DNA of 64,000 nucleotides from Prinia subflava (GCF_021018805.1 NC_086266.1:7874001-7938000); one strand, 5' to 3'. Shown: positions 23,946 through 36,133, numbered from the stretch's first letter. Numbers and translations: made by a program. Notes: generated from the sequence alone by a model not told the origin.

Positions 23946-25039
23946 ATTTTGGGTCAGCAGGCAGGACAGGACCGGATCCTTGTCTCTCCAGGAGTCTGGA
24001 AGTCATCTGGCCCAGTCCCTGGCTCTTGGAACAGGCAGCATTATCCAAAGCCACCTCCCCTTCCTTGGCACGCTGCCCGTGGTCTGACCGTGCCATCTCC
24101 AGCTGAGCTCCCCAGAGAGGCTCAGCCCCTCTGCCCGGGAAGGTGCGGGGACCGGGGCTGCTGTCAACAACAGGAAAGGCAGGGCTGTCACACCCTGGGG
24201 ACCCGGCAGCCGCAGCTGCCAAGGGAGGAGCTCCCGGCGCAGGGGCCCCGCAGAGCGGGGCTGGAGGGGCTGTGGAGCGACGCAAGGAGCAGCCCGGGGC
24301 TGGGGAAAAGCGGCACCAGTGCCTTGAAGGACAGAGGGGCAGGGAGACAGAGCCTTTTGTCACTCCTGCTCTGTCCTTGCTCCTGGAAAGTGCTCAACGC
24401 GGACTCGCAGCCAAGCTGGGAGTTGGCAGAACCTCTCCAAGGGGCTGGGACCAAGACAAATCCTGGTCTGCTGCTACAGCCTGGGAGCAGATGCCACGGA
24501 TTTATACATTTTCCAAAAGCAAGCCGGTTCTTGGATGTCTCTTGACACTGCAAATCAGCAGCTTACATAAACCTGGCTCAGCAGCCGGAGCCTGGATCCA
24601 TGCCGTGCTCTGTGCAGGCATTTGGGAGACCACGGAGGGAAGAGGTTCCCTGGGCTGACCTCCAGCTCTGCCCCCTCCGTGGGTGATCTCAGTGCTGCCC
24701 CGGGTCTGCTCGGAGGCTGGGACCCCCCGAGACTGGTCCCACACCCAAGAACAGCCCAAAGTCTCGCCCCGTCCCCGTGTCCTGCCGCAAAGATTCCCAG
24801 GAGCTGCTCCAAAGGATCCCAACACAAAATTCGGAGCAATCAAAGGACAAAGATAGAACTCTGTGGGCACTTTTGGGCACGGGGACAGAGCTGAGCCAGC
24901 CTCTCACGGCCACACTCCTCCTCCCGGCTCACAGGGAGGATCGTCTTTGCACAGGGAGTGACTTGGGCAAGGAAGAGACGGAAGGATGGAAAGAGGATCA
25001 GCGCGGTCCCGGCTTCCCAGCCCCTCCCGCGGTGCCTCT

Positions 25040-25660
25040 GGGTCCCTTTCCCTGGCGATTCCATGCCCATGGCACAGCCCAGCGGGCAGGAGCCGTCCGT
25101 GCCCGGAGCTCGCATCCCTTTGTCCAGGCTGGAGGAGGCTGGGGGGGCTGCCCGCGGTGGGCTGGGGGCTCGGGGGGGACAGGGAGAGCGTCCCCCCTGT
25201 CCCCTCTGCCCGCCCCAGGCGCGCAGCCGGCGGGGACATGAGCGGGGACAGCGGCGGGGACAGCCCGGCTCAGCCCTGGCGCTCCCCGGCCGGGGGACCC
25301 CGACCCCGCCGCCCCCGATACCTGGGCAGGGCGGCCCGGCCGCTCCGCTGCGCTCCGCTCCGTGCCGCTCCGCTCCGTGCCGCTCCCCTCCGTGCCGCTC
25401 CCCGCCGTGCCGCTCCGCTCCTCGCCGCTCCTCTCCGCCCGCCCAGCGCTGGCCCCGCCGTTTTATGGCCGGGAAGGCGGCGAGCGCCGTCCCCCGCTGT
25501 CCCCGGGACCGCCTTCCCTCCGCCTTCCCCCGCCTCCCTCCGCCTCCGCCCGACCGGCCCCCGCCGTCCCCCCATCCCCGTCCCCCCATCCCCGTCCCCC
25601 CATCCCCGTCCCCCCATCCCTGTCCCCGCATCCTCCTCGCTCTGGTACCGGCCGGAGCTG
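25040..25660 (-). promoter_or_regulatory. KCTD12B: CpG island, probable promoter and first exon of the KCTD12-like gene
   Basis: The most CpG-dense stretch of the window. It contains two short tandem arrays: a 15-bp CCGCTCCGTGCCGCT-type repeat (about 25345-25440) and a 15-bp CCCCCATCCCCGTCC repeat (about 25562-25625). A minus-strand donor CAG|GTATCG at about 25322 could splice to the acceptor at 23661. I assign it to the KCTD12-like gene by distance and strand; a bidirectional promoter is possible. No TATA box seen. Long apparent frames across it (Arg/Pro or Gly/Arg-rich) are composition artefacts. Confidence 0.5.
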
Positions 25661-25689
25661 ATGGGGAATTCGGGGGCACCCTGGCCATG

Positions 25690-26025
25690 GCCTGGGCATG
25701 CAGCGGGGCTTGTAAAAAAGGATGGAGAGGAACGTCTAACACTGCCAGATGGTGCCAGGTCAAGGGGAACGGTTTTAAACTAAAAGAATGGGGATGTATA
25801 TGGGATATTGGGCAGGAATTGTTCCCTGGCAGGGTGGGCAGGCCCTGGCACAGGGTGCCCAGAGCAGCTGTGGCTGCCCCTAGATCCCTGGCAGTGCCCA
25901 AGGCCAGGCTGAACAGGGCTTGGAGCAGCCTGGGACAGTGGGAGGTGTCCCTGCCCATGGCAGGGGGTGTGACTGGCATGGGCTTTGAGGTTCATTCCAA
26001 TACAAACCATTCCATGAATCCATAA
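25690..26025 (+). mobile_element. CR1 LINE 3' fragment
   Basis: The copy keeping most sequence 5' of the usual truncation point: GCTTGTAAAAAAGGATGGAG, then GGGAACGGTTTTAAACTAAA, GATATTGGGCAGGAATTGTT, and the terminus AATACAAACCATTCCATGAA. About 335 bp, immediately upstream (in gene orientation) of the CpG island. Confidence 0.88.
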
Positions 26026-28168
26026 TTCCAAATCCAGCCAGCAAAACCCCTACAGCAGCCAAACTCTTGCTATTCCTTGGATGATTTTATATTGTGGAGG
26101 GGACTGGAGGGACTGAAATCCCCTTTCCCAAGGTAGGGATGACACCAGTGGGGTCATAAGGAGCTTAGGCTGTTGTGGCAGCCTGTTTGTCCAGGCTGGA
26201 AAAACCAAGCAATGAAAGAGAATCCAGCTCCTCTCAGTTTACTTGAAAAATCCAATTTTCTGTAAACCTAGGAAAATTCGGATGTTGTTCGGACAACTCC
26301 AAACCACATCCGAATATTTACACATTTCCTGGAAGTCCGATGAAGCTTAAATCCCAGCATTCTCTGACAGCTGGCCTGAGTTCATCATGGATTTTTGTCC
26401 CCGTTAAATTTTGTAAGAGCAGAAGATGCAATTTCTTCTCCTCCTACAAATCAAATCCCTGAGTTTGGGCACTCACATCCAAGGAATTTTTCTGTTTGGG
26501 TTTCTCTTGCTGTTTTCATGTATCCCAGGACTGTTTGATTATTTTCCCATACATTGTAGAAACTCTTCCCTGTGGATACTTTGTGGGATATATTTATAGA
26601 TGGGACCAATTTGTTGGATGGATGGAGGGATGGAAGGATGGATGGATGATGGAGATTTTCTCAACTTGAAGCATCTTTGAAATTTGCCTGGGAGAGAATT
26701 TAGCCACTGTGAGCCTGTTTGATTTTTGGGACTGGGATGAAATCCAGTGTGGTTTTGTCCCACTTTTCTGGAGGTTTGATCCAATGTAACTCCAAGTTCA
26801 TAGAAGAATTCCCAGGGAATTTTCGGCTCTGTTGGCTCACAACTCCCTGTCTGTGGAAGATGCTGTGACCCCAATTATGATCCAAGTTCAAGGTCCAGCC
26901 CAGTGCTTCCACCCTGGGCAGCTGTGCCAGGGCTGGACAAACCTTCCCATGAAGAAATTTTTCCTAAAATCCAATTTAAACCAATTTATCCTGGAGGCTG
27001 TGCTGGGAGAGTTGGGATGGGAGCCCAGGACAGGCCCAATGACAGGAGCAACGATGGCACATCCTGGTCTTTTTTCCCTTTCCCTTTCCCTTTTCCCAGC
27101 TGCCTCTGTGCTTTGCCTGAGGCTCATAGGGGACAAATTGCACCCAAATTGGTGCCAATATTCCCATGAGCTGATGTGGAAATCATGGAAATCATCCAGG
27201 CCATTGCTGATGTGTCCAGAGGCAACTGGGAATGGGATCTCCAGGGAAGGGGAAGAGGTTTGGCACCATGGAAGTGATCAGGGGGCCTGGAAACTCAGGA
27301 GAAGCTGCCAGGAGGTTTTATAAAGCAGCTTTTACAAGTCCTTCCAAGAAGAGTGGAGCAGGAATTTGGGTCCCTCTCTGGCTTCTGGAGACTTTTATCA
27401 ACCACAAGAGTGGCAGATGATTCATCTCCATCCCAAGAGAAGGCAGCGAAGGGTTTAACGAGGGTTTGTTTGTGTCCACTCTGGGATTCCACAGAGTGAT
27501 TGCAAGGATGGCCCTGGCATCACTTCCTGGCTGTTATTCCCATGTTTTCCGAGCTTGGACACAAATCCCTTCACCCCAGGGTGCCTCATCCTCCTCATCC
27601 CCAGCCAGAGGGTCCTGTCCACTCCCCAGCACTGCTAAAACTGCCCCAAAACTCCTCGAAGGCTCCTTAAATTTGCATTTTCAAGGACCGAGGAGTGTAA
27701 ACTGGAAGCGAGACACAAATGTTTCCATTGCCTGACTTTTCCCCAGCTAAAAAAGTCCAAAGTGTAATAAATGGATTGTGAGCCGTGCTGGGATGAGGAT
27801 CCTGTGACCCATCACGCTGCAAGGATGTTATCCCAGAGCACTGATGCTGCTCCATCCCTTCCTTATCCAGAGATAACAAAGGGAATCGCCTTTGTGGAGG
27901 CAGGAATGCTCAACAGAGGAAAAATCCCCTAATTCATGGATGTCAGAAGGGTCCACACGGAGGCTGGGATTCCTCAGTGCCACGGCCGTGATTCACCAGC
28001 CAGGACTGGAGGCAGGAATCTTTCATCCTTAAACAAAGTGGAGCTAAAAAGTCCTAAAAAGGCAACAGAATCCCTCAGTGCCAGACTCCTGTGGGGCACG
28101 GAATTATTTTTAGGACATTTGGGGCACTGCATTGTTTTTATAGGTTTGGGGCACTGAATTATTTTTTA
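26026..28168. other. no gene seen; GGAT microsatellite and CR1 debris
   Basis: About 2.1 kb. A (GGAT)n-like patch is at 26613-26652. 26900-27010 loosely follows the minus-strand CR1 order (GTGCCAGGGCTGGACAAACC, CATGAAGAAATTTTTCC). A CCCTTT run is at 27075-27095. No exon recognised. Confidence 0.4.
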
Positions 28169-28280
28169 ATCCCTTCGGGGTCTTCTGGCTGTGTGCCCAT
28201 CAGGGGGAAAATCCCCCTCTGCAGCATCCCTGCTCCTCTCGGTGCTCCCAGCTCTGCCTCCCTCTTCCCCATCCTCATTC
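28169..28280. repeat. dispersed ~112-bp element, copy 1
   Basis: From ATCCCTTCGGGGTCTTCTGG through CAGGGGGAAAATCCCCCTCT to CATCCTCAT. It is about 90 percent identical by eye to 35530-35641 on the same strand. It contains a GGGGGAAAATCCCCC near-palindrome. Both copies follow an ATTATTT-rich run. Family unknown. Confidence 0.8.
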
Positions 28281-29601
28281 CTCCTTCATTCTCCCCCTGT
28301 GCAGGGTTTTCCTCTCTGGGGTTATTTAAAATTAATGATTATTAAAATTATTATTATTTAAATTAAATCACCCTTAATTGATGATGTTCGGGGTGAGAAG
28401 AGCTCAGGGCTGAAAGGGCTCCCAGCCCTGAATCACTGACCCCGTGCAGGGTCCCGGATTTCCATAAAGCTCCCGCAGCATCCCTAAACCCCCTCTTCTC
28501 CTCTTTTCCTTCACCTCCCTCCTCCCGGAGCCGCCCCGATCCGCCGGGAGCTCGGAGCTCCGAGCGCCTGAGGCTAAAGAGAAGCGACAGAAGCGACAGA
28601 GGCGACAGAAGCGACAGAAGCGACAGAAGTGACATCCTTTGTGCGGCTGTGGCTGAGGCTCTGCACTCTCCCCGCCTCTCCACCAAGATCCTGGAGGCTC
28701 CAGCCGCTGCCGGCTCCTGTCCAAGGGGTTAATCTGCCTCTGCCCGGGGCTCAGGTGGCTTTGCAGCCCCGGGGACGCAGCGGCCACACCCGTGAGACCC
28801 TGCTGGAGTCGGAGGCTCCTTCAATAATTCACCGGCACATCTGATCTGGGCCATTTTTAGCAGCGGCTGCCGCGGTCATTGCAGCTTTTCGGTGACAGAT
28901 CGGGTTGGACAGGGCAGGAGAAAGGCTCTGCTTAGCGGGGCGCTTTAATTGGCTTCTCATTAGGGGGGCCGGCCGGCCACGCAGCCCAGGAGAGCTCGGG
29001 AGGGTGAGGGCAGAGCTGGAGACTGCTCCCGGAGGAGCCGGGGTTTGGTGGCCTCCCCACGGGAGGGTTTCCTGGCTCTGGTGGGACTGAAATTGTCACT
29101 CCAGGGATGATGGAAATGCTGTGCCAGGGACCTGCTTCCATCCCAGGCAGGATTTGCCAAGAGAAATGAATGAGTGTGCGTCCATCCCATCTCATTCCTG
29201 GATGGACCCTTTGGAGCTGCTCACCCTGAAGCACAGGTGTCTCACCCAGACCTTTCCTTGTGACCTCTTCCAAGCTGGGCAATTAAAATCCTGATTAAGG
29301 ACCACAGACACCGCTGGATTTCAGGCCAGAGCTGTCAGCTGGAGCTGGGTTGGGAATATTTCAGCCTCGGAGGGAAAGGGGTGAGGAATGGCCTGGCCAG
29401 AGCAGGAACATCTCCTGAGAAGCAGCATGGACCCAGTGGCACACCAAGCCCTCTGGTGTGTCTGCCTTGCACTCCCTGCCATCACTCTGGAGGATTTTTC
29501 CCTCCAAGGGAACTCTCCAGACTGGATTCTGCTCCCAGGAGAGCCCAGTGAGTCCAGCCTTTTCCTGGGGAGGGTCCCTTGGCTTTTGCCTTCTCGCTCT
29601 G
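28281..29601. other. no gene seen; GC-rich patch
   Basis: 28330-28385 is AT-rich. 28450-29050 is GC-rich with a small 9-bp repeat (listed separately) and a segment at 28935-28965 with TTTAATTGGC and CTCATTAG homeodomain-like words. No exon structure recognised. Confidence 0.35.
28566..28632. repeat. 9-bp repeat (GAAGCGACA)n
   Basis: Six to seven copies of GAAGCGACA with GAGGCGACA and GAAGTGACA variants. Confidence 0.9.
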
Positions 29602-30260
29602 TGTCAGAGCCAGACGAGAGAGATGCGGGGATGGCGGGCGGCTCTTTCCCAAAATGCTGCTTATTGCACAGTCCTGGATCACAGGGGGTGACAGAGCCTG
29701 GCCTAAAAGCTGCCACAGTTCTATACAACCTGTAGACAAGCCTGAAGCCACACTGGTTCTGTTACAATGCATTAGGTAGTTTTATTTGCCAAGCATCTTA
29801 ATACATAGAAACCAATCAGCATCACACACAACACCTTTACATTTACCTATAGCCTATCATCACTACTGATATTAGCATATTATGTTATAGTTTAGGCTTA
29901 ACTTGTTTTCTTGCAGTGGAAAATCCTTAGCCTTTGTTTCTACTTGGTAAAAACGTGGGTTTTGTTTGCCTATGGTATCTTTTGCTTCTCTAAGACCTAT
30001 TTCTGCTTGGTAAAAACATCTTCTTTGTTTGTGGTCAACGTATCTTTTGCTCCAGCCATAAAACCTCTTTCTGACTCGACTTATTCTCTGCTTTCTTAGT
30101 TGTCCAGTAACATGGAATTCTAACTTTAGACACCCTTTATTCTTCTAGATAAAAACTTGCTTTAATTTCTATTTTATTTTTAAATTCTACATTCAGAGAG
30201 CCTTCTGCTAGCCTTACATATCTGTGAAACTTTCTTGTCGAACTTTTATCTTTTCCAACA
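29602..30260 (-). mobile_element. solo LTR of an avian endogenous retrovirus
   Basis: An AT-rich island of about 660 bp, abruptly different from its flanks. Plus-strand ends are TGTCAGAGCC and TTTTCCAACA (TG...CA). On the minus strand it starts TGTTGGAAAAGATAAAAG, like finch LTRs I know, and has AATAAA at 29786-29781 near the U5 side. No internal gag/pol sequence flanks it, so it is a solo LTR. Flanks GCTCTG and CCTATG give no clear target-site duplication, so the left edge is uncertain. Confidence 0.6.
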
Positions 30261-30811
30261 CCTATGGATGCTTGGATCCTCTGCAGGATCCACGGAAAGC
30301 TCCAGCAAACAAAAATTGATGGGTTAAAAAAACCCCTTGTGAGAACCCCATGGGATTTCTGGGATGAGGATCATGCACACAGTGAGCTGGGAACAACCTG
30401 GGCTGCCAAACTCCCCACAAACCCTTGGATTTTTATGCACAGAAGGTTTATTTAGGTGCTGCTCAATGAGACACAGCTGAGATGGGATAAGAAGAAGGGA
30501 GGAGGTGGCAGGTGGGTGACAGGAGGGACCTGTGGGTACCTGGTGCAGCCAGTCTGTTCCTCAGGCTCTGCCAAGGCACTGCCCGGGCAGGGAGGTTCCA
30601 CCTGGCTGGGAATGCTGCTGGTGCAGGGACAGGGAACAGGGGGATCTGCCTGGGCAGCAGGAAATCCCCCAGAGCAAACCCAGGGGTGCCCTCCCCATCC
30701 TCTCCTACAAATGGGAAGGACTCAGCCTCACAGAATTTCGGGTGTCCCAGCTTAGAGCAGTTGCAGGAGAGTGCTGAGATCCTTCTCTTCTTCACTCATC
30801 TCTTCTCAGGA
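30261..30811. other. no gene seen
   Basis: About 550 bp between the solo LTR and a CR1 fragment. No exon or motif recognised. Confidence 0.35.
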
Positions 30812-30985
30812 AGGGTTGCCCAGCACTGGAAAAGTCTTTCCAGGGCGGTGGTGGAGTCACATCCCTGGAGGGATTTAAAGGCCCTGAGAGGTCGCACTTG
30901 GGGACGTGGGTCAGAGCTGGAGGAATGGTTGGATTTGATGGTCCCAGAGGGCTTTTCCAGGCTCGGGGATTCTGTGATCTCCAGC
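30812..30985 (+). mobile_element. CR1-Y-like 3' fragment
   Basis: GGTTGCCCAGCACTGGAAAA, GGTGGTGGAGTCACATCCCT, GGGATTTAAAGGCCC, CGCACTTGGGGACGTGGGTC and GGTTGGATTTGATGGTCCC occur in CR1-Y order. Confidence 0.8.
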
Positions 30986-33796
30986 CCAAACGGGTCCATG
31001 GCTTGTCCTTGCCACTCCTTCCCTCACCCTTTAGCACAGAGTCCCTGTCCCTTTGTCCCCTGAACTGCTTTCCCAGAGTCTCAGCGGGTCAAGGACAAGC
31101 CCAGAGCCAGCCCCAGGCGAGGGCCAGCCCAGCCAGGAGCTGGAGCTGTGCTGGGAACATCGATCCCAGCCCTGCTGGCCGTGCAGGAAGCGTTCACTGC
31201 CTGTGTCTGCAGCTGGACAGGGACAGGCCCAGGAGCATCAATGTCACTTTGCCAGGCAGGGATGGATTTTGGAAGGCTCATCCCTCCCCCAGCACTGTGC
31301 CAGGGAAATTTGTTGGCCCATTTCCCTGGCCACGTGCCCGTGTGCCTCGTGACTTGGAGAGATCCAGCAGTGCCAGTGCTCCCAGGGACACAGGGCTGGA
31401 GGGGAGCATTCCTTGTGCTTGGAAGGGGCTCTGGAGCACAGCTCTCATCTCCCTGCATCAACTGCCCAGATCCCAGGCCAGGTTGGGATAACTCTTCCCC
31501 TGAGGGTGGCTGGGGAGAGCAGAGCCCTGCAGGGACTGAGCCTGGCACGGGGACAGGGCTCTGGAACTTCCTGAATGGACAATTTATCTTTTCAAAGTTG
31601 AGAGAAGGATCAAAAATCCCCAAACCCTGGATAGGAAGGGACCTTAAAGCCCATCTCATTCCAGGCCCTCATGGCAGGGATTCCCCTTGGAAGGGTGGAG
31701 GTGACAGTGACTGGGATGTGCTGCTGTCCCCAGGTGGCTCCAGGCCCGTGCCAGGAGGGGTCAGGGAGATCAGCCCTGCCCTGAATGACAAAGGGACATC
31801 TCACATGTGCTGGACACTCCCAGGGGAGTTCTCTGCCAGTTCTTCCTGGCCCTCATGCCCCAGAGCCTGCCTGGGTCCTCTTTCTCCTGCCAGGAGCGTT
31901 TGGAGGTGGGAGAAGGAATCATTTCTGGAGAAATGTCTGCTGACTTCCCTCCCGCCTGTTTCCCTCTGGCCCGGGAGGAGCCTGGGACAAGAGCAGTGCC
32001 AGGATTTGGGATCTTGGTGGCTCTGGTGGATGGGAAGTCCTTCCAAGGGCTTTCATTCCCGACAGAGCTCGGACTCGCCCCGGATGAGCTTTCCTGGAGG
32101 AGGTGCAGCATCTCCCCAGGCAGGCAGTGCTCACTCCACCCCAACCAGGGACAAGTGGCATCCACCACACGGGACAGGGAGAGAGGAAACAGCCCCAGGC
32201 TGTGCCAGGGGAGGCCCAGGTCGGATATGTGGGAGGATTTCTCCACAGAAAAGCTCATCCAGCCCCAGAGTGCCCATCCCTTCAGGGGTTTCACAGCTCT
32301 GGGGGGTGACACTTGGGGACAGGGCCTGGGGGTGACCTTGGCAGAGTTAATGGCTGGAGCTGGAGCCATCATTCCAATTTATCTAAAGAGCCAAGGAACA
32401 AAATCCATGGAATTCCAGCTGATTCCAGCTCCTGTGGGGTTCCCAGCTGACTGGAAAACTCAGCTAAGTCCCACTTTTCCCTGTGTCCAATTCTCTCTCC
32501 CCTCCTCCACAGATATAATTAAATTCAATTAATCTGATTATCTGTACAGTCTATCAGAAAAAGAAATCTTAATAGCCTGCTCAACGTGATGAATTAATAG
32601 ATATTAATTAGAATTCATTACTTTTATCACCATCTCACTGGGCTGGAACTCTGAAAACATTGGAGGAAAGGGAAAATTCTCATTTTTAGTTTATAATTCA
32701 CGTCGGATCAAACCTTTATCTCATCTGGATGTGTGTCACACAAAGTTCCATCCCTTGTGACATCCAGGGGGACACCCCCCCTCCCCCCAAAAAGGGCCAT
32801 AAATGTCCTCTGAGAGGCTCTCAGGGACTGGGAGGTGGTCCAGAGATGGGGGGAATATTTTTCAGTTCTTCTGGGGCGGGGAAGGGATCTCTCCTTGTGT
32901 GCCAGGGCTCGTTGGGTGCTCAGGGGGCTGGGAATATCCCAGCCCGTGATCCCCATCCCCTGCTCGGGCTCACTCCTTTTGTTGGTTGTGTTTACTCGAG
33001 GAGAAAAAAGAAAAAAAAAAAAAAAGAGAAAGTGGGGCCATGAAGCAAAACCAGTGCAAAGCTGTGACCGCTCCGGCTGTGCTGGACATAAATCAGGAGA
33101 GAGGGAAGCCAAGGGAGGGAATGACCTGGCAGGGGTGGCCCAGGAGCAGGCAGAGCCTTTAGGAGATTCCCAGCACCCTCTAGCGGGATCTCTGCCTCCG
33201 GAGCATCCCAAAAATCCAGGGAGCATCCCAAAAGCCTGGCACACGGGGGAGGATGAGGGTGTGCAGCCCTGGCACCCACCAGTGGCTCGGGATCCGCTCC
33301 AGGGCTCGCCAAGGGCTGCCCGTGCAGAAAGGGAAGGTCCCCGTGGCACCAGGAGCTTTTCCAGAGGAAGGGATGGCCCTGGAATTGCCCACAATGCAAA
33401 GATCAGGTCCCCACAGTGCCCAGGGAGCCGAGACCCTCCTGTCCCCTCTGCACCTCGGGATGGTCAATGGAGCCAAGGGTCAGATCAGGGCACCCCAGGG
33501 ATGTTCTGGGATGAGAGAGCCCTCCAAAAATCCGGGGTGGAGGCAGGGCTAATCCTCCAGGTGGTACAAGGGATCAGCCACAGGGCTCCAGGGTGGGAGA
33601 TCCCAAATGCTGCAGCTTCCCTGCAGCCCTGGGTGTTTTTTCTTTCTGGCTGCAAAGCAAGAAACCAGAGGGAATGTAAAATCATCCTGTGTGAAGTTGC
33701 CATTAAAGGATATGAGGCAAAAACCCATTCCTACTCCTCCCTGGAACTCCCCCTGTGCCTTCTTGGCCTGATTTATTTTAGAATGGAAAAGGAAAT
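30986..33796. other. no gene seen; two small CR1 pieces; TAAT-rich and poly-A patches
   Basis: 31626-31700 is a minus-oriented CR1 end (GGGACCTTAAAGCCCATCTC). 32285-32360 is a plus-oriented CR1-Y piece (GACACTTGGGGACAGGGCCT). 32505-32640 is AT-rich with repeated AATTAAT words. An A run is at 33003-33026. No exon recognised. Confidence 0.45.
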
Positions 33797-34010
33797 CATG
33801 GAATGGTTTCGATGGGAAGGGGCTTTAGAGCTCATCCCATCCCACCCCTGCCACAGGCAGGGACACCTCCCACTGTCCCAGGCTGCTCCAAGCCCTGTCC
33901 AGCCTGGCCTTGGGCACTGCCAGGGATCCAGGGGCAGCCACAGCTGCTCTGGGCACCCTGTGCCAGGGCCTGCCCACCCTCACAGCCAGGAATTCCTTCT
34001 ACATCGCATT
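33797..34010 (-). mobile_element. CR1 LINE 3' fragment
   Basis: It starts AAATCATGGAATGGTTTCGA and runs through GCCACAGGCAGGGACACCTC to AGCCAGGAATTCCTTCTAC. About 215 bp. Confidence 0.85.
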
Positions 34011-35529
34011 TTCCTGACCAGACCTGGATGTGATCTTCTGGAGCAGAGGCTGCCCATGCCAGGATCAGCAATTCCAGTCCTGCTGGGTTATCCTTTGGAA
34101 CCCTCCAAAAGCTTTCCTAAACCCTGGAGCCATTTTCCCAACTAGAATCCTGAGGCTTTGGCTTCCCCGGGGCAATTCCAAGTGACCTAAAAAGCTGCTG
34201 CTATGTGTGTTTTAAAGCTTTGCCTCTTCATTTGCAGAATGGCTGAGTGGGGGGATGAATAATGGGGATTTTATGGGATATGGAACAGAACAAATGGCTC
34301 CTCCTAAAATATTTTTTATCTTCCATAAATCTTGATTCTGCTGCTCTATCCTTTCCTGACATGGAGCAGTTCAGAACCCAGAGTTGATTGGTCAGGTTTT
34401 TATAACTCCCGGTGTAATTCCTGTGTGGCAAAGACGAGAGGGCAAAAATTTGCTTTTCTGGGCCTGCATATCCGGATCCCACTCGGCTCTGCTGCCTCCA
34501 GCCATCCTCTCTGGGAGAAGGGATGGGAAAAGAGCAAGGTATGGCCATGCCTCACCCATCTCCTGCCCGGGAGCTGCTTCCTGACCTGATTTCCCATTTC
34601 CAGCTGGCTCCAGGCTGTTGCTCCACAGCCTGCAAGGGATCCCCCACCAGTGGCTTCTCCACAGTCCTGCTCCTCACCCAGGGTCTGGAGGGAGGGGCAG
34701 GAGAGCTGCAGGGTCTGGAAATCTGGGAATGTCAGAAGTTAATGGGAGCCTTTGAACTACCCCAGTCTGAGATTTTGGATCTTGTAATCATGGAAAGGTT
34801 TGGCTTTGGGAATGGACCTTAAACATAATTTATAAAATCTATTTCCTCCCAGCTTATCAGAGCTGTCTGCAAGGCAATTTCACCCAGAAGAGCCTGGAAA
34901 AGGCCATTTCTCCATCTCCCCACGGAGATGCTTTTACCAACTGGTTTTACCAATTTCTCCCTGGGAAATGAAGCAGGAACACCTCCAACCCCAAACTCCG
35001 CTCACTGCCGGCAGGGAAGGGGGCAGAAATCAGCGTTCCTGGGATGCAGCTCCAGCACAGGGCCTGGATTTGCCTCCCTGTGCAGGAAAGCAAAGGGAGC
35101 CAGAGACAAAGAGCCCCCTTGGTCCCGGGCGAGGCTCGGAGCGAGCAGAGCAAGAAATTCATGAAAAATGGAAGAGGAGCAGGCGGCTGCCGGGAGCGGC
35201 GGGGATGAGGCTCCCGCAGTTATCTGGGGCATGAAGAAACGCAGCAGGCCAGAAAAATGTGAGCGGAGAGCAGCGGAGGTGAAAACGCGGGGGTAAAAGC
35301 GAGGCTTTATGTTTAATTAATCGCCTTGTTTGCGTCTGAATGGCGGCGTCCTGCTGGGGACAGCGAGGGACACGCCAGGCTGTGCCACCGTGTCCCCGCC
35401 GGTGCCACTGGCTCACGGTGTCTCATTCAGTTTTCCCTGATTTTTTGGGAGGATGATCGTTATTTTTATGTATTTTTAAAAATTTTTATAAATAGGTTTT
35501 ATTTCTTTTTATAGATTTATATTATTTAT
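34011..35529. other. no gene seen; conserved-looking patch
   Basis: 34786-34825 is a tiny minus-oriented CR1 end. 35150-35400 has uneven composition (CpG-containing with TTTAATTAATCGCC) and could be regulatory, but I cannot support a specific call. 35455-35530 is AT-rich. Confidence 0.35.
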
Positions 35530-35641
35530 AATCCCTTTGGGGTCTTCTGGCTGTGCGCCCATCGGGGGGAAAATCCCCCTCTGCAGCATCCCTGCTCCTC
35601 CCGGTGCTCCCAGCTCTGCCTCCCCCTTCCTCATCCTCACC
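35530..35641. repeat. dispersed ~112-bp element, copy 2
   Basis: From ATCCCTTTGGGGTCTTCTGG to CCTCATCCTCA, the second copy of the element at 28169-28280, 7.4 kb away and in the same orientation. The central GGGGGGAAAATCCCCC could form a hairpin. Confidence 0.8.
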
Positions 35642-35865
35642 CTGTGCTGCACCAAACCCTCAGTGCTGAACATCCACACGGGAGGGGGCATTGCCAGGCA
35701 TGGAAATGTTGGGACATGTGGGTTTTCCCTGTCTTTGGCACCGGGAGGTGAATTTTAAAAGGGGGATAAAGAAAAATAGAAAGAAAAATCCCAATCAAAT
35801 ACCTCCTGGAGCTGCAATTCTGTGCTTGGTGGGTGACAGGTGAGCTCAGATGGAGGAACCATTTC

Positions 35866-36133
35866 TCTCTAAAAAGATTGATTCTTTTTAACCAGGAAAG
35901 AGGAAATAGAGATGGTTCAACCCTGATTTTGACTCTTTCTAACCACGAAATATGAAATGGAGGTGATTTAATCCCAATTTTACTCTTTTTAACAGAGAAA
36001 TAGGAAATGGAGGTGATTTAACCCTGACTTTGACTGTTTTTAACAAAACAAGGAGGAAATGAAGGGGGATTTAACCCCAATTTTGAGTCTTTAACCAAAC
36101 AAAGAGGAAATGAAGGGGGATTTAACCCTGACT
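35866..36133. repeat. about 55-60-bp tandem repeat, five copies
   Basis: Each unit holds a GAGGAAATGAAGGGGGATTT-like segment, TTTAACCC(T/C)GA, and TTTTGACTCTTTTTAACC. Copies near 35875, 35940, 36000, 36055 and 36105 show increasing similarity toward the right end. Confidence 0.8.

Noticed and set aside
24840..26025. Frames over 350 residues on both strands across the CpG island
   Set aside because: High GC removes stops. The peptides are Pro/Arg or Gly/Arg runs that merge into a CR1 fragment.
31148..32335. 395-residue plus-strand frame
   Set aside because: No recognisable domain, no consistent splice sites, and it overlaps CR1 pieces in both orientations.
32835..34145. 436-residue plus-strand frame
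   Set aside because: It includes a poly-A tract read as Lys residues and a full CR1 fragment; chance opening in GC-rich DNA.
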